64,000 nt of DNA, taken from positions 1,488,001-1,552,000 of the forward strand of contig CACVBU010000939.1 of NCBI GenBank assembly GCA_902728285.1, read 5' to 3'. Below the pieces are notes generated by a model that saw nothing but the letters and a program-made list of their open reading frames with translations, was not told the origin of the DNA and made no database searches. A program made the translations under genes and the position numbers. Each line of letters opens with the position of its first letter. Positions within the stretch are counted from its first letter, which is position 1. This document shows, piece by piece, positions 1 through 11,559 of the stretch. Origin of the DNA: Clytia hemisphaerica. Taxonomy: Eukaryota; Cnidaria; Hydrozoa; Leptothecata; Clytiidae.

Positions 1-130
1 AAATTGTGAGTATTCGATCACTTTCTTAACAACCCTTAACAAGACTCGATAACGATTCGAGTACTTTTTGATTGTCATTGATTACTTATTGATAATTTTG
101 ACAGCTTCAATAACCAATTGATTACTTTGA
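1..130. repeat. TCGAT-rich repeat segment
   Basis: Low-complexity DNA dominated by TCGAT, TTCGATTA and TGATTAC words. The opening 17 bases (aaattgtgagtattcga) recur near 4994, so this is the edge of a dispersed repeat also present at 4745-5115. The same texture continues at 2031-2170, to the right of the element at 134-2027. No coding potential is visible. Confidence 0.6.
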
Positions 131-133
131 TAA

Positions 134-2027
134 GGGATCTTCTCAAAAATATAATCGATTTTCGATTATTAAGTTCGATTAATGATTCGACTATTTAATC
201 GAATAGCTGCCGTCGTTTAGTCGAATAGCTTCGACTATTTAATCTCCTATATTCGATTATTTAATCTCCTTTATTCGATTATTTAATCCTTGTATTCGAT
301 TAATTAATCCTTGTTCGCTTATATCTTTAGGGATCCTCTCAAAAATACCGAATTTCGGTAAAATGGTTTTCGGTTAAATTCGGCTGTTTGTTTTGGACAA
401 TTTTCCTACCCATCGCAAGTGAAAGAGGATAAAAAATGCTAAAAAATGATATATAAAAAAGTACAGGTTGTAATCCAATTTTTATCGATATTTTTGCCTT
501 GAAGTTATATCTTTTTTCAAATGCTGTAACGTCAATTTTAACTTCACGTTTCAATGGAAGCGCAATTTCGAAAAAGAAACCCCTTTATTTTACAAATCAC
601 CGACACATATCTACTCATTCCCTTTAGCATTTTTTACCTCCGAAATAAATAAAACTTACTGGTTATCCTTGGGAGTTTTTGATATCCAAAAATGAATCAC
701 CATTAATAAAAACAAAGTTTAGATAAATAAAGGCTCCCATCGAAACTGAATTTCGAAGGGAGGAAAGTCTGTAGTGAAAACTGAAGCAAACAAAGCATTC
801 CATTTCCATACATACATACCTCTTACAACCATATCTCAATGTAATAAATTTTATAACTTTCTGTTTTCAAAGTCTTTTCAAAATATGAATAAGATCACAA
901 TATTTTAGGTTTAATTTTTAGAAAATGTTTTCTTCTCAAAACCAAACTCACAAATGAATTCAATGTTTTGATTGCAACATTTTCGAATCTTTCGAATGCG
1001 TGACGCAATTTGATTGGCAAAAAATAGAACTTGCGCGAAAAACAATGCAACGACTTCATTTTTTAAATGACAAAAAGTGAACATCAATTCTGCGCGATGA
1101 TTCGATCTCTTATCTAGCCATTAAAAAAAACCTGGATGTAAAATTCGAATCCATTTTTGCAAACAGCATAATAGAGCATGACGTAACTTGTAAGAAAAAA
1201 ATGTTGCATTGACCAATCAAAACCCCATGATTGACGTTTGCGAACAGAACAATAGAGCAAAAGATTGTTTTCTTCCTGCTTTTATATATGACGTAATGAC
1301 GTATTTCTTGATCTTGTGAGCGCTCTCCCTTTTATCCTTTTATCTTTTTTTTTGTTTTGCCCTTTTTGATTTGAACATGAACACAACGATGGAGTGCTAT
1401 TTTCGAATCAAAAAACAATAACAAAGAGATAAGAAGCAACTGTTTTGAGAGGTTGATAACAGAGAGGAAAGTGTGTGAAAATTAAAAAGATAGAAAAAGA
1501 TGGAAGTACTTTATCGTGGAGAGATCGTGGAATTGTTATCCAAACATTAAGAAACTTAAAGATGATGCGATAATGTGATTCACAAAAGGATTATTCTATC
1601 ATTTCATAATTTATAATGCCCCTTGGTAGATCAAAAATCCTTAAAGGTAAGAAGAATTATGCAGTCATTGGTTGATTTGACTACGGCTTTTTGAAAATTA
1701 TTTTTTCTTCTGTCTTTCAAATCCACAGTAGACAAAGGTTTGTTTGCGCTGTTTTCGATCTACGTAAGAAAAAATAACCGATATTCGACTATGTTTTGGA
1801 AACAATTCGATTATATTTTGGAATCAAAAGGATTAATTAATCGAATAATAAGATTAAATAGTCGAACCGAGGGGACTAAATAATCGAACTGAGGGGACTA
1901 AATAATCGAACTGAGGTGACTAAATAATCGAATTTCGATTGTTAAATAATCGAAGTACTTCGATTATTTAAGCGAATTTTTCGCTTAAATTCGATTATTT
2001 AAGCGAATTTATTTTTGAGAAGATCCC
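134..2027. mobile_element. TIR DNA element, about 1.9 kb, TAA duplication
   Basis: The ends are inverted copies: GGGATCTTCTCAAAAATA at the left and its reverse complement at the right end. Both are flanked by TAA (131-133 and 2028-2030), a 3-bp target-site duplication of the kind made by PIF/Harbinger transposases. Inside, both ends are filled with the word TTCGATTATTTAA; three copies of a roughly 24-bp unit (ACTAAATAATCGAACTGAGG) lie at 1869-1935. A second start of the same type (GGGATCCTCTCAAAAATA) occurs at 330, which suggests nesting. No transposase is recognisable, so it is probably non-autonomous. Confidence 0.6.
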
Positions 2028-2170
2028 TAACCAATTACTATGATATATCTTTTAGAAAAACCAAAAAACTGACCTAACATCAAACACAAGCCACTGACCA
2101 CCTTCGATTATTATCGATCATTATTGATTACTTCGATCACAATCGAATAATGTTTGATTAGTACCGTCTG

Positions 2171-3560
2171 GTCGAAGAGATTTAAACACTAAGTGAAAAT
2201 ACAGTCCAGAAATCAACCATCCCAAGATTTTACCAAGCGCCCCAAGTTAGACCAGTTGACAGTATGCTACGGCCATTCAACCACCATTTCACCAAACCTC
2301 CATAGTCATTTAATTAACATACTGCAAATCATAGATAGCAAATAATGCGAGTACTATAATGTACTCTCACCAGGTAGGCACAGCAAAAGGAACAAATTTT
2401 TGCAAAGAAAAACATGTAAATACAATTTTTGTTACCCCCTGTCGGACGACGTGCATTTTAAATTTTTTCTAGCCTTGAAAATAATTTTTCTTTTCTAGTG
2501 GTTGTTGGAAATTCCGATAAAAATCCATGTACTTTTGCAAAATGCATCGGAAATTCCACACTTTTTTGCCTTCTTTAATTCAATTGCCTTGGAAATTCAT
2601 ACATTCTCTTCTCTCGCCTTGGTAATTTCGAATTTTTGTGAAAACTTTTGCCCTCAGGAATCCTGTGTCGTCCGCCCCCCTGTTACAGACAAATTCTGGA
2701 ATGGCCCAATCGCGCAAGGCAAGAATTTAAACACAGATATAAAAAAAGTCTGTTCTTCCGGTGAAGATCTGTTTTCGACACTTGGTAACTTTTACATGTC
2801 AATCAATGGCGCACACTGGAAAATAGTCTCTAGAGAAAACCAACACGAAAAAATGGCGTCAAGATGTGAGCAGCGTGACTGTGATTAAATTGTTAATTAC
2901 TGTAGTAGAGTCAGTTCACCAGTGCACGAACGAACGTCTTTGAGCTTGAAAAAAAAATCAAATACAAACTTCTACAGAACTTCCTTTGTGCAGCAGAATC
3001 CTCAAATTATCCCTTGCAATCTCTCCAAAAATTAAAATAAACGGAGCACTAGAGCAACACCAAACTGATTTTGAACGAGGCCAAGTAAAAAAATCACAAA
3101 ATTCTTGATTTTTGTAAACATGGCTGATTGCGAGAGGAAATGTTTTTTATAAGAAAATTTGCGCAAAAAGAGTTCTGAAAATGACTTTCCTCTTTTAAAA
3201 GCCTGTTATCTTCCATCACACAAAATTTCATTGAAACATGTTAGCTCATTAATTCAAAATCAATAGAAACATATCACCAGTAGTTGATGTAAAAAAGGTT
3301 CCAGTCCGCGAACGATCCGAACACCATATTCAAAATGAAAACATTGCAACGTCAAAACATTCGAAAGCGCTGGCGATCTAAATTAAAAAAGAAGACACTA
3401 CATTGCCGCGCTTTTCGATGAGCAAAACTTGAAAAAGAAAACAAAAAAATGGACGACAAGAAAATATTTACAAAGATAAACAGGTTAGTAAATTGCTAAA
3501 GTTCTTATAAAAAAGACGCTTTTTTGGTGAAAAAGCGCGTGGGCTTGAGTCCTGGCAGGC
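2171..3560. other. Intergenic, no supported gene
   Basis: One open frame of about 128 codons (2502-2888, +) has no recognised domain, begins at a non-ATG codon and is made partly of repeated GGAAATTC words, so it is not called. No RNA gene is seen. Confidence 0.5.
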
Positions 3561-3568
3561 AGGGTCCT

Positions 3569-3822
3569 GCCAACGCACCGGACTTTTTTTTAACACCGGA
3601 CAATTTCTACACCGGACTTTAGGAAGTCAGGTGTCCGGTGTCGGAGAAGGATATTTTTTCCCACCGGACAATTAAAAAAACCGGACATGACCAGTCCGGT
3701 GCATCTGGTGTTTCTTAATTTTTTGTTTCATAAATGTCCGGCGTTCAAAATTCCCTGTATGCAATAGCAAAAGGATACTTTTTGCCACCGGACAAATACG
3801 CCGGACAGTCCGGTGCGTCGGC
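3569..3822. mobile_element. 254-bp hAT-like MITE with perfect 8-bp duplication
   Basis: AGGGTCCT occurs directly on both sides (3561-3568 and 3823-3830), a perfect 8-bp target-site duplication. The termini are inverted repeats that match at 15 of 16 bases (GCCAACGCACCGGACT against GCCGACGCACCGGACT). The interior is a string of ACCGGAC / GTCCGGT words in both orientations, about ten in all, which could serve as transposase sites or form stems. The 8-bp duplication is typical of hAT elements; the element is too short to encode a transposase. Confidence 0.8.
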
Positions 3823-3834
3823 AGGGTCCTGGGT

Positions 3835-4013
3835 TTGAAAAGTTCAAATATCCCTGTATCATCTCGGACGAGAGTTAAAGTATTACCTGCGAACAGAGCT
3901 CTAATTTTTTCTTTCAAAAGATTGTTCACGCACTGTGGTTCCTCGTTCGCGGACTGGGTCCGAATAGCGCTCGCACTGGGCCAGACGTCCGAGCTCGATG
4001 ACGGAACGATCAT
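3835..4013 (-). pseudogene. Possible coding relic, unrecognised
   Basis: This GC-richer stretch is open on the minus strand for about 60 codons with protein-like composition (it includes ANEEPQCVNNLLKEKIRALF), directly next to the MITE at 3569-3822. I recognise no family. Past the MITE the frame runs into repeat sequence. The opposite strand is also open, which weakens the case. It may be an exon fragment or chance. Confidence 0.2.
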
Positions 4014-4084
4014 CGGAACGGCTCGATGACGGATTGATATGTGATAGTTGGATTATTTAACGATCCGGATAGGAGATCGATAGA

Positions 4085-4721
4085 CAGTGTAGACCTAAAG
4101 CTCTAAAACAGCATCTAATAACATGAAAACCAGAATATGATTCTTCAATGGGAATCAAACTATAAAGTGCACTTACAAACATCAATTTGTCAGATCTAAC
4201 AAAATTAATAACCGCACTGTCATCATTGACAATAAAACAAACGATTTTCTGTCAAGAGCCTTGTAAACATTCCAACAACTTCCATCGAAATGATCTGTCA
4301 CAGCTCAGTCTACCATTTTTAGCGCGGTCCGAGGATTGAGCCGAGAACGCTCCGCGAACTTCTGCGCGGGTGAAACTTCAATCTGTCAATCATTTTCTCA
4401 AGCGAAGAATACGCGAAGCGATTCTAGCTTTACGATAGTGCCGCGGGACATCAATGGATAGTATTCAATCATCATTATCTCTTTATTTTCATTCCTAGAA
4501 CTTTTGCAAAAAAAAGGAAAAGTAGAAAAGTTGTATTTTTTGCTCTATTCACATACTGAATTTGAAAGATCTTCTATGTGGCGTTTTTTTGCAAACTTCA
4601 AAAAACTGATTTTTGTCCCGCCTTTGCGGGACTTTGGCTTAAGTGCTTGAGTGCAGCATAGGGTATAAAGTCCAAACATGCGTTTCCCGTAATTTTTGTA
4701 TGAAGAGTTAGGTCTATACTG
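4085..4721. mobile_element. TIR element, family K, about 637 bp
   Basis: The termini are CAGTGTAGACCTAA and, inverted, CAGTATAGACCTAA (13 of 14 identical). ATAGA flanks both sides (4080-4084, 4722-4726), a 5-bp candidate duplication. An inverted, diverged copy of the interior lies in DHX15 intron 1 (about 52770-53127), and one end recurs near 58590-58650. No transposase is seen. Confidence 0.6.
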
Positions 4722-4744
4722 ATAGAGGATCGACACTCAAGATT

Positions 4745-5115
4745 TTTTTAAGCTTATGATTAGTTATCGATTATTTATCGATCTATGATCGATCTTTTAT
4801 CGATCTTATCGACCCTATCGACTCATACTCGATTTACGATCGATAACAAATCGATTAACGATCGATGACGAATCGATTAACCCAGACGTAATTAATCGAA
4901 CAGTTCGATTACCGAACTAATCGAACTTTGTCGAACTTAATCGAACGACAAAAGTTCGATTAAATTCTTTAATAGAACTTTTCAAAAGTTGCTAAAATTG
5001 TGAGTATTCGATTAAGTTCGACAAAACATATTAAAAAAGTTCGATAAAGTTCAACAACAAGAAAGGTTCGACAAATTCGACAAAAAACTCCGTTCGATAT
5101 TAAAGCTCGACAACA
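4745..5115. repeat. TCGAT/TTCGA-rich repeat
   Basis: Dense ATCGAT, TTCGA and TCGATAA words. It shares the phrase aaattgtgagtattcga (near 4994) with the start of the window, which ties it to the dispersed repeat there. No gene. Confidence 0.6.
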
Positions 5116-5119
5116 AAAA

Positions 5120-6167
5120 ATTACCTCCTTTGGGTACTACCTTGACGGTCCCTGGGGGTCTCGGCCGAGGTCCGGGGGTCCAATTGGTGCCTACTGGTCA
5201 GGGGGTGTGAGGGTACACGTCGCAACCGTTGGGGGTCCTTCAAAGTTCCTCAAAGTGTTGTCAAAAGCTGTCAAAAATTACGAAAAATGACCTCCTTTGG
5301 GTACCAGCCCCGGTGGGACCAATCAAGGCCTCTACAGCCCCCCCCCACAGCCCTTTGGACCGCTTTGGATACCCTCTGCCTTGCTTTCCCTCAAAGCCAG
5401 CACCCTCCATCAGTCATCTGAAGCCTATAAAAGGCTTGGAAAGGCGGAAAGGCTTGAAAAGTGGTCAAAATTGGAAAAATGACCTACTTTGGGTACCACT
5501 GCGGACGGCCCCTGGGGGTCCCGGCCGGTGTGCCGGGGGGGGTCAGATTGGTGCTCACTGGTCAGGGAGATATGAGAGTACACGCCTGCACCGTTGGGGG
5601 TCCTTCAAAGTTCCTCAAAGTGCCGTCAAAAGCCGGCGAAAATTGCCAAAAACAACCTCCTCAATTGAGAATGTTACACCCCTTTCTCACCAGCAAAATT
5701 CCCCCGTGGAACCGATTGAGGCCTCTGCATCCCTCCACAGCCCCCCGTATCCCTTCGGACCCCTTCGGATACCCTCAGCCTTGCTCTCCCTTAATGCCAG
5801 CACCCTCCATCAGTGCTCCGAAGCCTTTAAAAGGCTCGGAAAGGCTTGAAAATTGGCAAAAATTGGTCAAAATTTGAAAAAAATGACTTCCTTCGGGTAC
5901 CACCGTGGAACGCCTTTGGGGTCTCGGCAGGGATTTCTGGGAGTTCGATTGGTGCCAACTGGTTAGGGGAGATGTAAAGGTACTCCACTGAACCGGTTGG
6001 GGTGCTTCAAAATTCCTCAAAGTGTCGTCAAAAGCCGGCAAACATTGGAAAATTGGCGAAAATTGGGAAAAAAAAATGACCTCATCATTTGGGTACCACC
6101 GTGGACGGCCCCTGGGGGTCCCGGCCGGGGTTCCGGGAGGTTTGATCGGTGCCCACTGGTCAGGGGG
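5120..6167. repeat. GC-rich complex tandem repeat (satellite), broken by gap
   Basis: Repeated blocks start with a phrase like CCTCCTTTGGGTACCAC near 5125, 5289, 5481, 5884 and 6078. They include a C/G-rich core (GGCCCCTGGGGGTCCCGGCC) and the tail TTCAAAGTTCCTCAAAGTG. They alternate with a second block type (GGCCTCTACAG ... AAAGGCTTGGAAAGGC), giving a mixed higher-order pattern. The array runs into an unresolved gap, as is common for collapsed satellites. Open frames here simply follow the repeats. Confidence 0.75.
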
Positions 6168-6287
6168 NNNNNNNNNNNNNNNNNNNNNNNNNNNNNNNNN
6201 NNNNNNNNNNNNNNNNNNNNNNNNNNNNNNNNNNNNNNNNNNNNNNNNNNNNNNNNNNNNNNNNNNNNNNNNNNNNNNNNNNNNNNN
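6168..6287. other. Assembly gap (120 N)
   Basis: 120 unknown bases within the satellite region. Sequence after the gap (6288 on) belongs to another repeat, related to the AACTCGG repeat at 7390-7690, so the gap may hide more than 120 bases. Confidence 0.99.
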
Positions 6288-6349
6288 TTTTTTAAATCGG
6301 GAATTTTTGCTTCCTTTAGCTTTCCGAGTTATTTTTTTCATCATAAAAA

Positions 6350-7290
6350 AACACCATTTTAATCTATTGATCCCATACCAACCTAAATCAAAGACAAACC
6401 ATCCATAACCAACTAGAAAAACCTTAACTTGCTTAATAAAATGAATAATCAACAAACAAGTGAATATTGAAAAGCAAGAACTGAAGTTAAAACCTGCTAG
6501 ATAAAAAAGTGTAAAGCCCTTCAAAAATATTACAGCATAAATAAAATCTCAAAAAATACAGCAGGTAAGTTGGAATAAAGCTATTTCAAAATTCATATTT
6601 TCCTCCCTATTTCATTAAAATACTGTAAGTGACATGAAAGATTCTCCAAATTCACTGAGTCCTTCCCCCTTCGCTGTAAAAATGAATGAATCCCAACGAT
6701 TCTGAATCAATCATTCACGACTATTTTCGTAGATTGTTATGAGAGATGTTTAAAAAATAATAAATGAAACTGTCCAGAGTGCACACACTCACCAAATCAA
6801 CTTACAGAAACATTCGAAGGTTCCCCGCACCGCATGTGACCTTTGCAAAACATCGAATTATGAATCGAATCTGTTTGTGTCATAAGGCTCTAATTAGACT
6901 TGCGGGTAAAAAACATTCCAGGGGTCAATACGCTACTTTTCAAAGTGGAAAGTCTTAAATGTTGACCTGAAGGTATATTTTATTCGAATGTTTACCCCGT
7001 CTTTTTAAAAAATAATTCGAACATCAAACCCCTTCTGCGCAATGTGAAGTGAAAGATACTGGAAAATTTTACTTAAGCAACGAGGAAACTGCTAGTCGAG
7101 TTTTTTGTCACTCGTTGTGTCACACGTACAAAGAATAAACGTAACGTAAGCAAATGAATGAACACTAAATTTTCGTGAGAAAATTTCTAGAAGCAGAAAA
7201 GTCGCCCTTGGCTTGGCACATCCCTGTGTTATTGAAAAACAATAATGGAGGGATCGTGTAAGACCCGTTCGGCTTTATAGAAGCCCCGGG
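6350..7290. other. No supported feature
   Basis: AT-rich intergenic DNA. No coding, RNA or clear repeat structure beyond short homopolymer runs. Confidence 0.5.
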
Positions 7291-7389
7291 GATACTAGGG
7301 TTGCGAGCTGACGGGTATGTGCCGCAAAAATTGAGGAAAAAACTGATTATTTCGGGATTTTGTGACCCTTATTGGAATATTGGCTGTTT

Positions 7390-7690
7390 TACAAGCCAAA
7401 AAAAAATGGAAAATAACTCGGAAAGCTACAGGAAAGCAAAATTCCCGAGTTAAAAAATTCCAAAAATAACTCGGAAAGCTAAAGGAAGAAAAAATTTCCC
7501 CGAGTTTAAAATGGAAAATAACTCGGAAGGTTAGAAGCAAAAAAGCGAGTTAAAAAAAGAACTCGGAATTAAAGAAAAAAATAACCGAGTTATGAAATGA
7601 AAAATGACGTCACTAAATTCCTCATAAATTAACTGGTTTTTTTTTACTCGGAAAAAATAACTCGGGAATTCCGGGCCTCCCTAAAAGAGG
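7390..7690. repeat. AACTCGGAAAGCTAAAGGAA tandem repeat
   Basis: Roughly three degenerate units of about 52 bp starting near 7410, 7462 and 7514. Each opens with ATAACTCGGAAAGCTA-like sequence and closes with an inverted CCGAGTT. The inverted word also sits just after the assembly gap (6297-6340). The alternating orientations suggest stem-forming units of a MITE family. Confidence 0.5.
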
Positions 7691-8400
7691 CGCAGAGCTT
7701 ATCTGGCGACTATCATTCCTTTCCGATGGGAAATGACCCACTCCGTTACAAATTAGATTAGAGTACCGTGAGCTAAGGGGGGGCTACTAGTAGGCAAGTA
7801 GAGGGTACGGTATGTGCTACCCTAAGAGGCGAGGGTACCTTTTTTGGATTTTCAAAGTCCGCCTAAGGGTCGGAAAAATCAGAAAATCATATTTCAGTCC
7901 CACGACACGTCGGAGAAATAGGAAAAATTCAATTTTTTACCCCCGGAAAGATTGAAATTTGGTCAAAAGATTGAAATTTGGTCAAATTTGTCCTAATAAC
8001 AATAAGAGTCGTAAAATTCACTAAATTTCCTTTGTTTTCTCCTTTTTTCTCCTTTTTAGTCCCGGTAAGGGACCAAAACTTGGCCTCTGATACTCAGGGT
8101 ACCTTTAGAGCTTTAGAGCGTGGGCGGCCACCACCAATTCGCCATCGGAATATCAGATAAGCACAAAGCGTCCCGTGTTCGCACTAGGCTGCGTGCATTC
8201 CCAAAATTTATTTTGATATATATTTATTATTTATATACCTCACCAAAAACCGGGATTTTTTATTCCATTTCTAAGGGAGTTCCACTTTGACGATTTTTGA
8301 ACAATAGAAGCCTTTCAAGTGCTTTGACGCAAATTCTCCAAACATTCGGTCGCAAACGCCGGTTCAATTTGTGCATCAAAAGCCCTTAGGGTTTTTCTTT
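7691..8400. other. No supported feature
   Basis: Intergenic, AT-rich, with short G-runs near 7780. Nothing coding is recognised. Confidence 0.45.
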
Positions 8401-8402
8401 AA

Positions 8403-8474
8403 GGAGCGATGGCCAAGTGGTCAAAGGTGTTAGCGTCTCAAAACACAGGGATTCGCGGTTCGAATCCCCGCTCC
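8403..8474 (+). tRNA. tRNA-like sequence, aberrant (pseudo-tRNA or SINE head)
   Basis: The Pol III internal promoter is intact: an A box TGGCCAAGTGG at 8410-8420 and a perfect B box GGTTCGAATCC at 8457-8467. The ends pair as an acceptor-like stem (GGAGCG with CGCTCC). The middle folds into a GTGTT/AACAC stem with a 10-base loop instead of 7, and the T stem overlaps the acceptor strand, so a few bases appear lost. No anticodon can be assigned safely. The A box resembles Leu/Ser tRNAs. There is no T-run terminator directly after it. Read it as a decayed tRNA gene or the head of a tRNA-derived SINE. Confidence 0.45.
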
Positions 8475-8479
8475 TTCCA

Positions 8480-9360
8480 ATGTTTCGTTCAATTCATAGA
8501 GAGCCGAGCCGGCTGGCCTAGGACCCCGTGAAAACAATCGAAAGACTGTCTAAAAGTCCTAGATTTCTGGGCTATATCCACGTAAAATATCGACTCTATC
8601 CATCTAGTGATAAAGATGGTACATTTGAGAGTACATAGTTTAAGTGGATGATTTCTCGTTAATACCTTTTCATGCTTCAAATGGAAAAAGAAGAGACACG
8701 CCTTCTTATATTCGAAAATTTGCAACGACGTCACATGATATTTTGAGTAATTGACGTCAGAATTATTTTCGTTAGAAAAAGTTTTTCACCGCATTTTTCC
8801 ATTGCTTTTGCTCATGCTTTTGGGGCTGGCATGACCCGCTAGGTTGTGCTATTTCGACAGGATTGCGATTCAGTTTTCAATATATTTATTTGTGCCGTGA
8901 AGTCATTTTTTTAAACTTTGAATTATATTCTCTAGCTCTTTGTATGTTAAGCAATTTATATATTGCGTAACGTTTTAATTCTCGTTTTAATTTAATATTC
9001 AATTATTGCATAGTAAAAAAAAGAAAGTCACTTAAAAAAAGTCACTATAACTGTAGGGGCTTCTTCGATTCGAACGTCAAATCCATTTTGGGCGAGGGTT
9101 TTACCCGAAGGAAGTGCTAATTTTTACCATTCAATCATGTATGAAAAAAGAAATTTTAAACACACGGTTAAATCAATGCCGTATTACGTATTGAGGTTTT
9201 CGTCTCAAGACTCCACAAAATTCTTATTTCCTACTCAAGTGAACCCCCTGACAAACCATTCGAAATCGCAACAAGCCTACCATTTTAGCGTGACAGACAC
9301 AAAATACATAGAAGATTGCGCTAGTATAGGCTAGCTCCTCCCGAAACCAACCCTACACTG
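8480..9360. other. No supported feature
   Basis: Intergenic, AT-rich. Short open frames here have no recognisable domains. Confidence 0.45.
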
Positions 9361-9371
9361 AACCGTGAGTA

Positions 9372-9778
9372 CCGTGATTTTGTATAAGATTCCCATTTCC
9401 GCACTAAAATTCCTTTGCCACTTATCTAGCGGAAAAGGACCAGAACTTCGGGTAGTTGAAAAATAAGCTTCGGAAAGTTAGGTAGCAGTGAAGTTAAGTA
9501 AAATCACGACGACGAACGAAAATTTAACAGGCTAGTGAGTTTCAACCAATCAAATTTCGTATTTTTACTAGCATATTACATTTTTCGTCCATCGTCGTGA
9601 TTATCCTGGTATGCTTAACCTCAGTAGTTTCGTGAGTAATCTAAACACAAGATTTTCCGTACTCTTAAGAAACCCTTTCCTATCTCATGGCAGTTACCCC
9701 GGGGAAAAATAGCAGCGAGATTCTGGAAAAGTGACAAGAATCTTAATTTGGAAGTGGGAATCTTATACAAAACGACAG
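9372..9778. mobile_element. 407-bp TA-type MITE with inner hairpin
   Basis: Flanked by TA on both sides (9370-9371, 9779-9780). The termini are inverted repeats sharing TTTTGTATAAGATTCCCA within about 29 bp of good match. A second inverted pair inside (AATCACGACGACGAACGAAAA near 9500 and its complement near 9583) would form an inner stem. The TA duplication fits Tc1/mariner-mobilised MITEs. Confidence 0.7.
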
Positions 9779-9789
9779 TATCACAACTC

Positions 9790-10265
9790 GAGGTTCAGCA
9801 AGATTGATTTTTACGCCACGAGAACTAAATTTCACTAATTTTGGATTTTTACAAAAAATTACCAATTCCATAACATAAACATTCTAACAAACCTCGAACC
9901 CAGTCCCTTAGATAGCTTTTTTATGATTCTGATAGCGCTCAAGAGAGAATTGCACCAACGTCGATAGTAAAATCAAAAAGTGATGCAAGAATTTATCTTT
10001 GAGAATTTCAATGGGTTGATAATATGCGGCTATCCATTATTCCTGCTTAGATTAAATCGTTTCTACTCCCTCATGACAAATACTTTTCTTTATGGGGAAC
10101 ACTCAAAGTATGTGACTGATAGCGCGTAAATTTGGGTTTTTAGCTTAAAACTACCGTGAATATGTAGCACAGTGTATGATTATATGCATTTGTGAAAGCC
10201 CAAGATGTGATTCTCACGGTAGCACAAACCTAGCTAAAAACTTTTCATAATGATAGAAGCTGGCA
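9790..10265. other. No supported feature
   Basis: Intergenic AT-rich DNA without recognisable genes or repeats. Confidence 0.4.
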
Positions 10266-10267
10266 CT

Positions 10268-10494
10268 CACAAAGATCTGGAAAATGTCCGTATATGGGGG
10301 GGGGGTGGAGGATACATTTTCCGGGGGGGGGTAGCATAAAATCATCAAAATTTGCCTTGTCCGGGGGGTAAATTTGCTCTGTCCGGGGGGTAAAACCAGA
10401 GTCCGGGGGCCAAAAGTCGCTTTATCCGGGAAGTAAATCACTGAAAATTGTTATATTCTCCACCCCCCATATTCATATTTTTTCTGGAAAAGCC
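10268..10494. mobile_element. Decayed GGGCTTTTCC-family element with G-run repeats
   Basis: The right end, TTTTTTCTGGAAAAGCCC followed by ATT, matches the termini of the intact elements at 42601-42862 and 41471-41922. The left end (TATATGGGGGG near 10293) is degraded. The interior repeats TCCGGGGGG-TAAA at least four times between 10316 and 10435, giving several G-runs that could form G-quadruplexes. Confidence 0.5.
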
Positions 10495-10839
10495 CATTGG
10501 ATGACGTAGCAATTTACAAGGTCTAATTCCCCCTAAGGTAAGGGTTGTAAAAATAGCAAAAAACTCCAGTTTTAGTTTCTAAAAAGGTCTCTTATAAGGG
10601 AAGAAGAATAAACACATAGTAAAGTAAATACGTGATTTAAATATGACTCCTCTTAAGTAAATTATTCAAATATTGATGCAGATGGTCAAGGGTTTGTTTA
10701 CAAATTGCATGTTTTTGTTAGCCTTAAGGTAAGCAGACACCTTTTACTTCTAGGTTAAATTTCAACTGAAGCAAATATTAGTTTGACTTTTCGATCATTT
10801 GTTTTATTGTCCGTAGAATTTTTCCCTTCAAAAACTTAA

Positions 10840-11551
10840 GGGCTCTGACCATAGTGATTTTTTCAGAATTGCCGTGTTTAAAATGTGTTTTCTGACTGAT
10901 GTAACCACCAAAACTATGGCATGTTATACATTTTCTGTTAGACAAACTATTCCTGAATCTGAAAATTCAAAAAGTGCATTGAAAAAATTTGATGAAGAAG
11001 AAAATGAAGACTTTTGCGAGGAAGAGTATTTCAACTTTGAAGAGCTTAGTTTCGGCGAAGAAAAAACATTTTGAAAAACTTTTCACAGTAAATGGTGTAT
11101 CTTTTACCGAACAATAAAAATTTTTGCGGAAAATTTTTGTAAATGCTTCTTTGTCTCGAAATCTTCAAAATAGTGGTTTTTCATCAATTTTTCATCTGGA
11201 TTTTGCTTAAAAAAACAGTCATAACTTTTGACACATCTTTTTAGAAAAATTTTCCGCAAAATTTAAAATAGTTCAATTCTTTGCGGACAGTGTAAAAAAA
11301 TTTTGAAACAAAAAAGTTAATTACCCATTAAAACTAAGCACTTTTTGTAAAAGAGGGTGATGCAACATGATATTAACATCTTTTTAAAGTTCATAACGTC
11401 ATTTTTGCAATTAAATTCTTAATTACTCCTAAGGGATTCGATTAAAAAGCAATTTATAAATGCAATTCTTTGTTAAAAGTGTTAAGGAACCTGAAATATA
11501 ACTTTTTATTCAAATATACCAAAATCAATTTTTGGACTATGGTCAGAGCCC
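10840..11551. mobile_element. 712-bp TTAA element, perfect 16-bp TIRs
   Basis: GGGCTCTGACCATAGT at the left (10840-10855) is perfectly inverted at 11536-11551. Both sides are bordered by TTAA (10836-10839, 11552-11555), the target of piggyBac, Kolobok and Sola3 elements. It contains a 66-codon open frame (10874-11074, +) with a very acidic second half. That could be a transposase N-terminal remnant, but there is no recognisable motif. The element is probably non-autonomous. Confidence 0.82.
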
Positions 11552-11559
11552 TTAAGGTA

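Noticed and set aside
2502-2888. 128-codon plus-strand frame
   Set aside because: It starts at a non-ATG codon, is partly made of repeated GGAAATTC words and has no known domain.
5229-5877. Open frames of 138-206 codons in the GC-rich repeat
   Set aside because: They follow the repeat in more than one frame, are proline/serine/glycine-biased and have no recognisable domain.
5775-6524. Long minus-strand frame across the gap
   Set aside because: It is only open because unknown bases are read through; both sides are repeat sequence.
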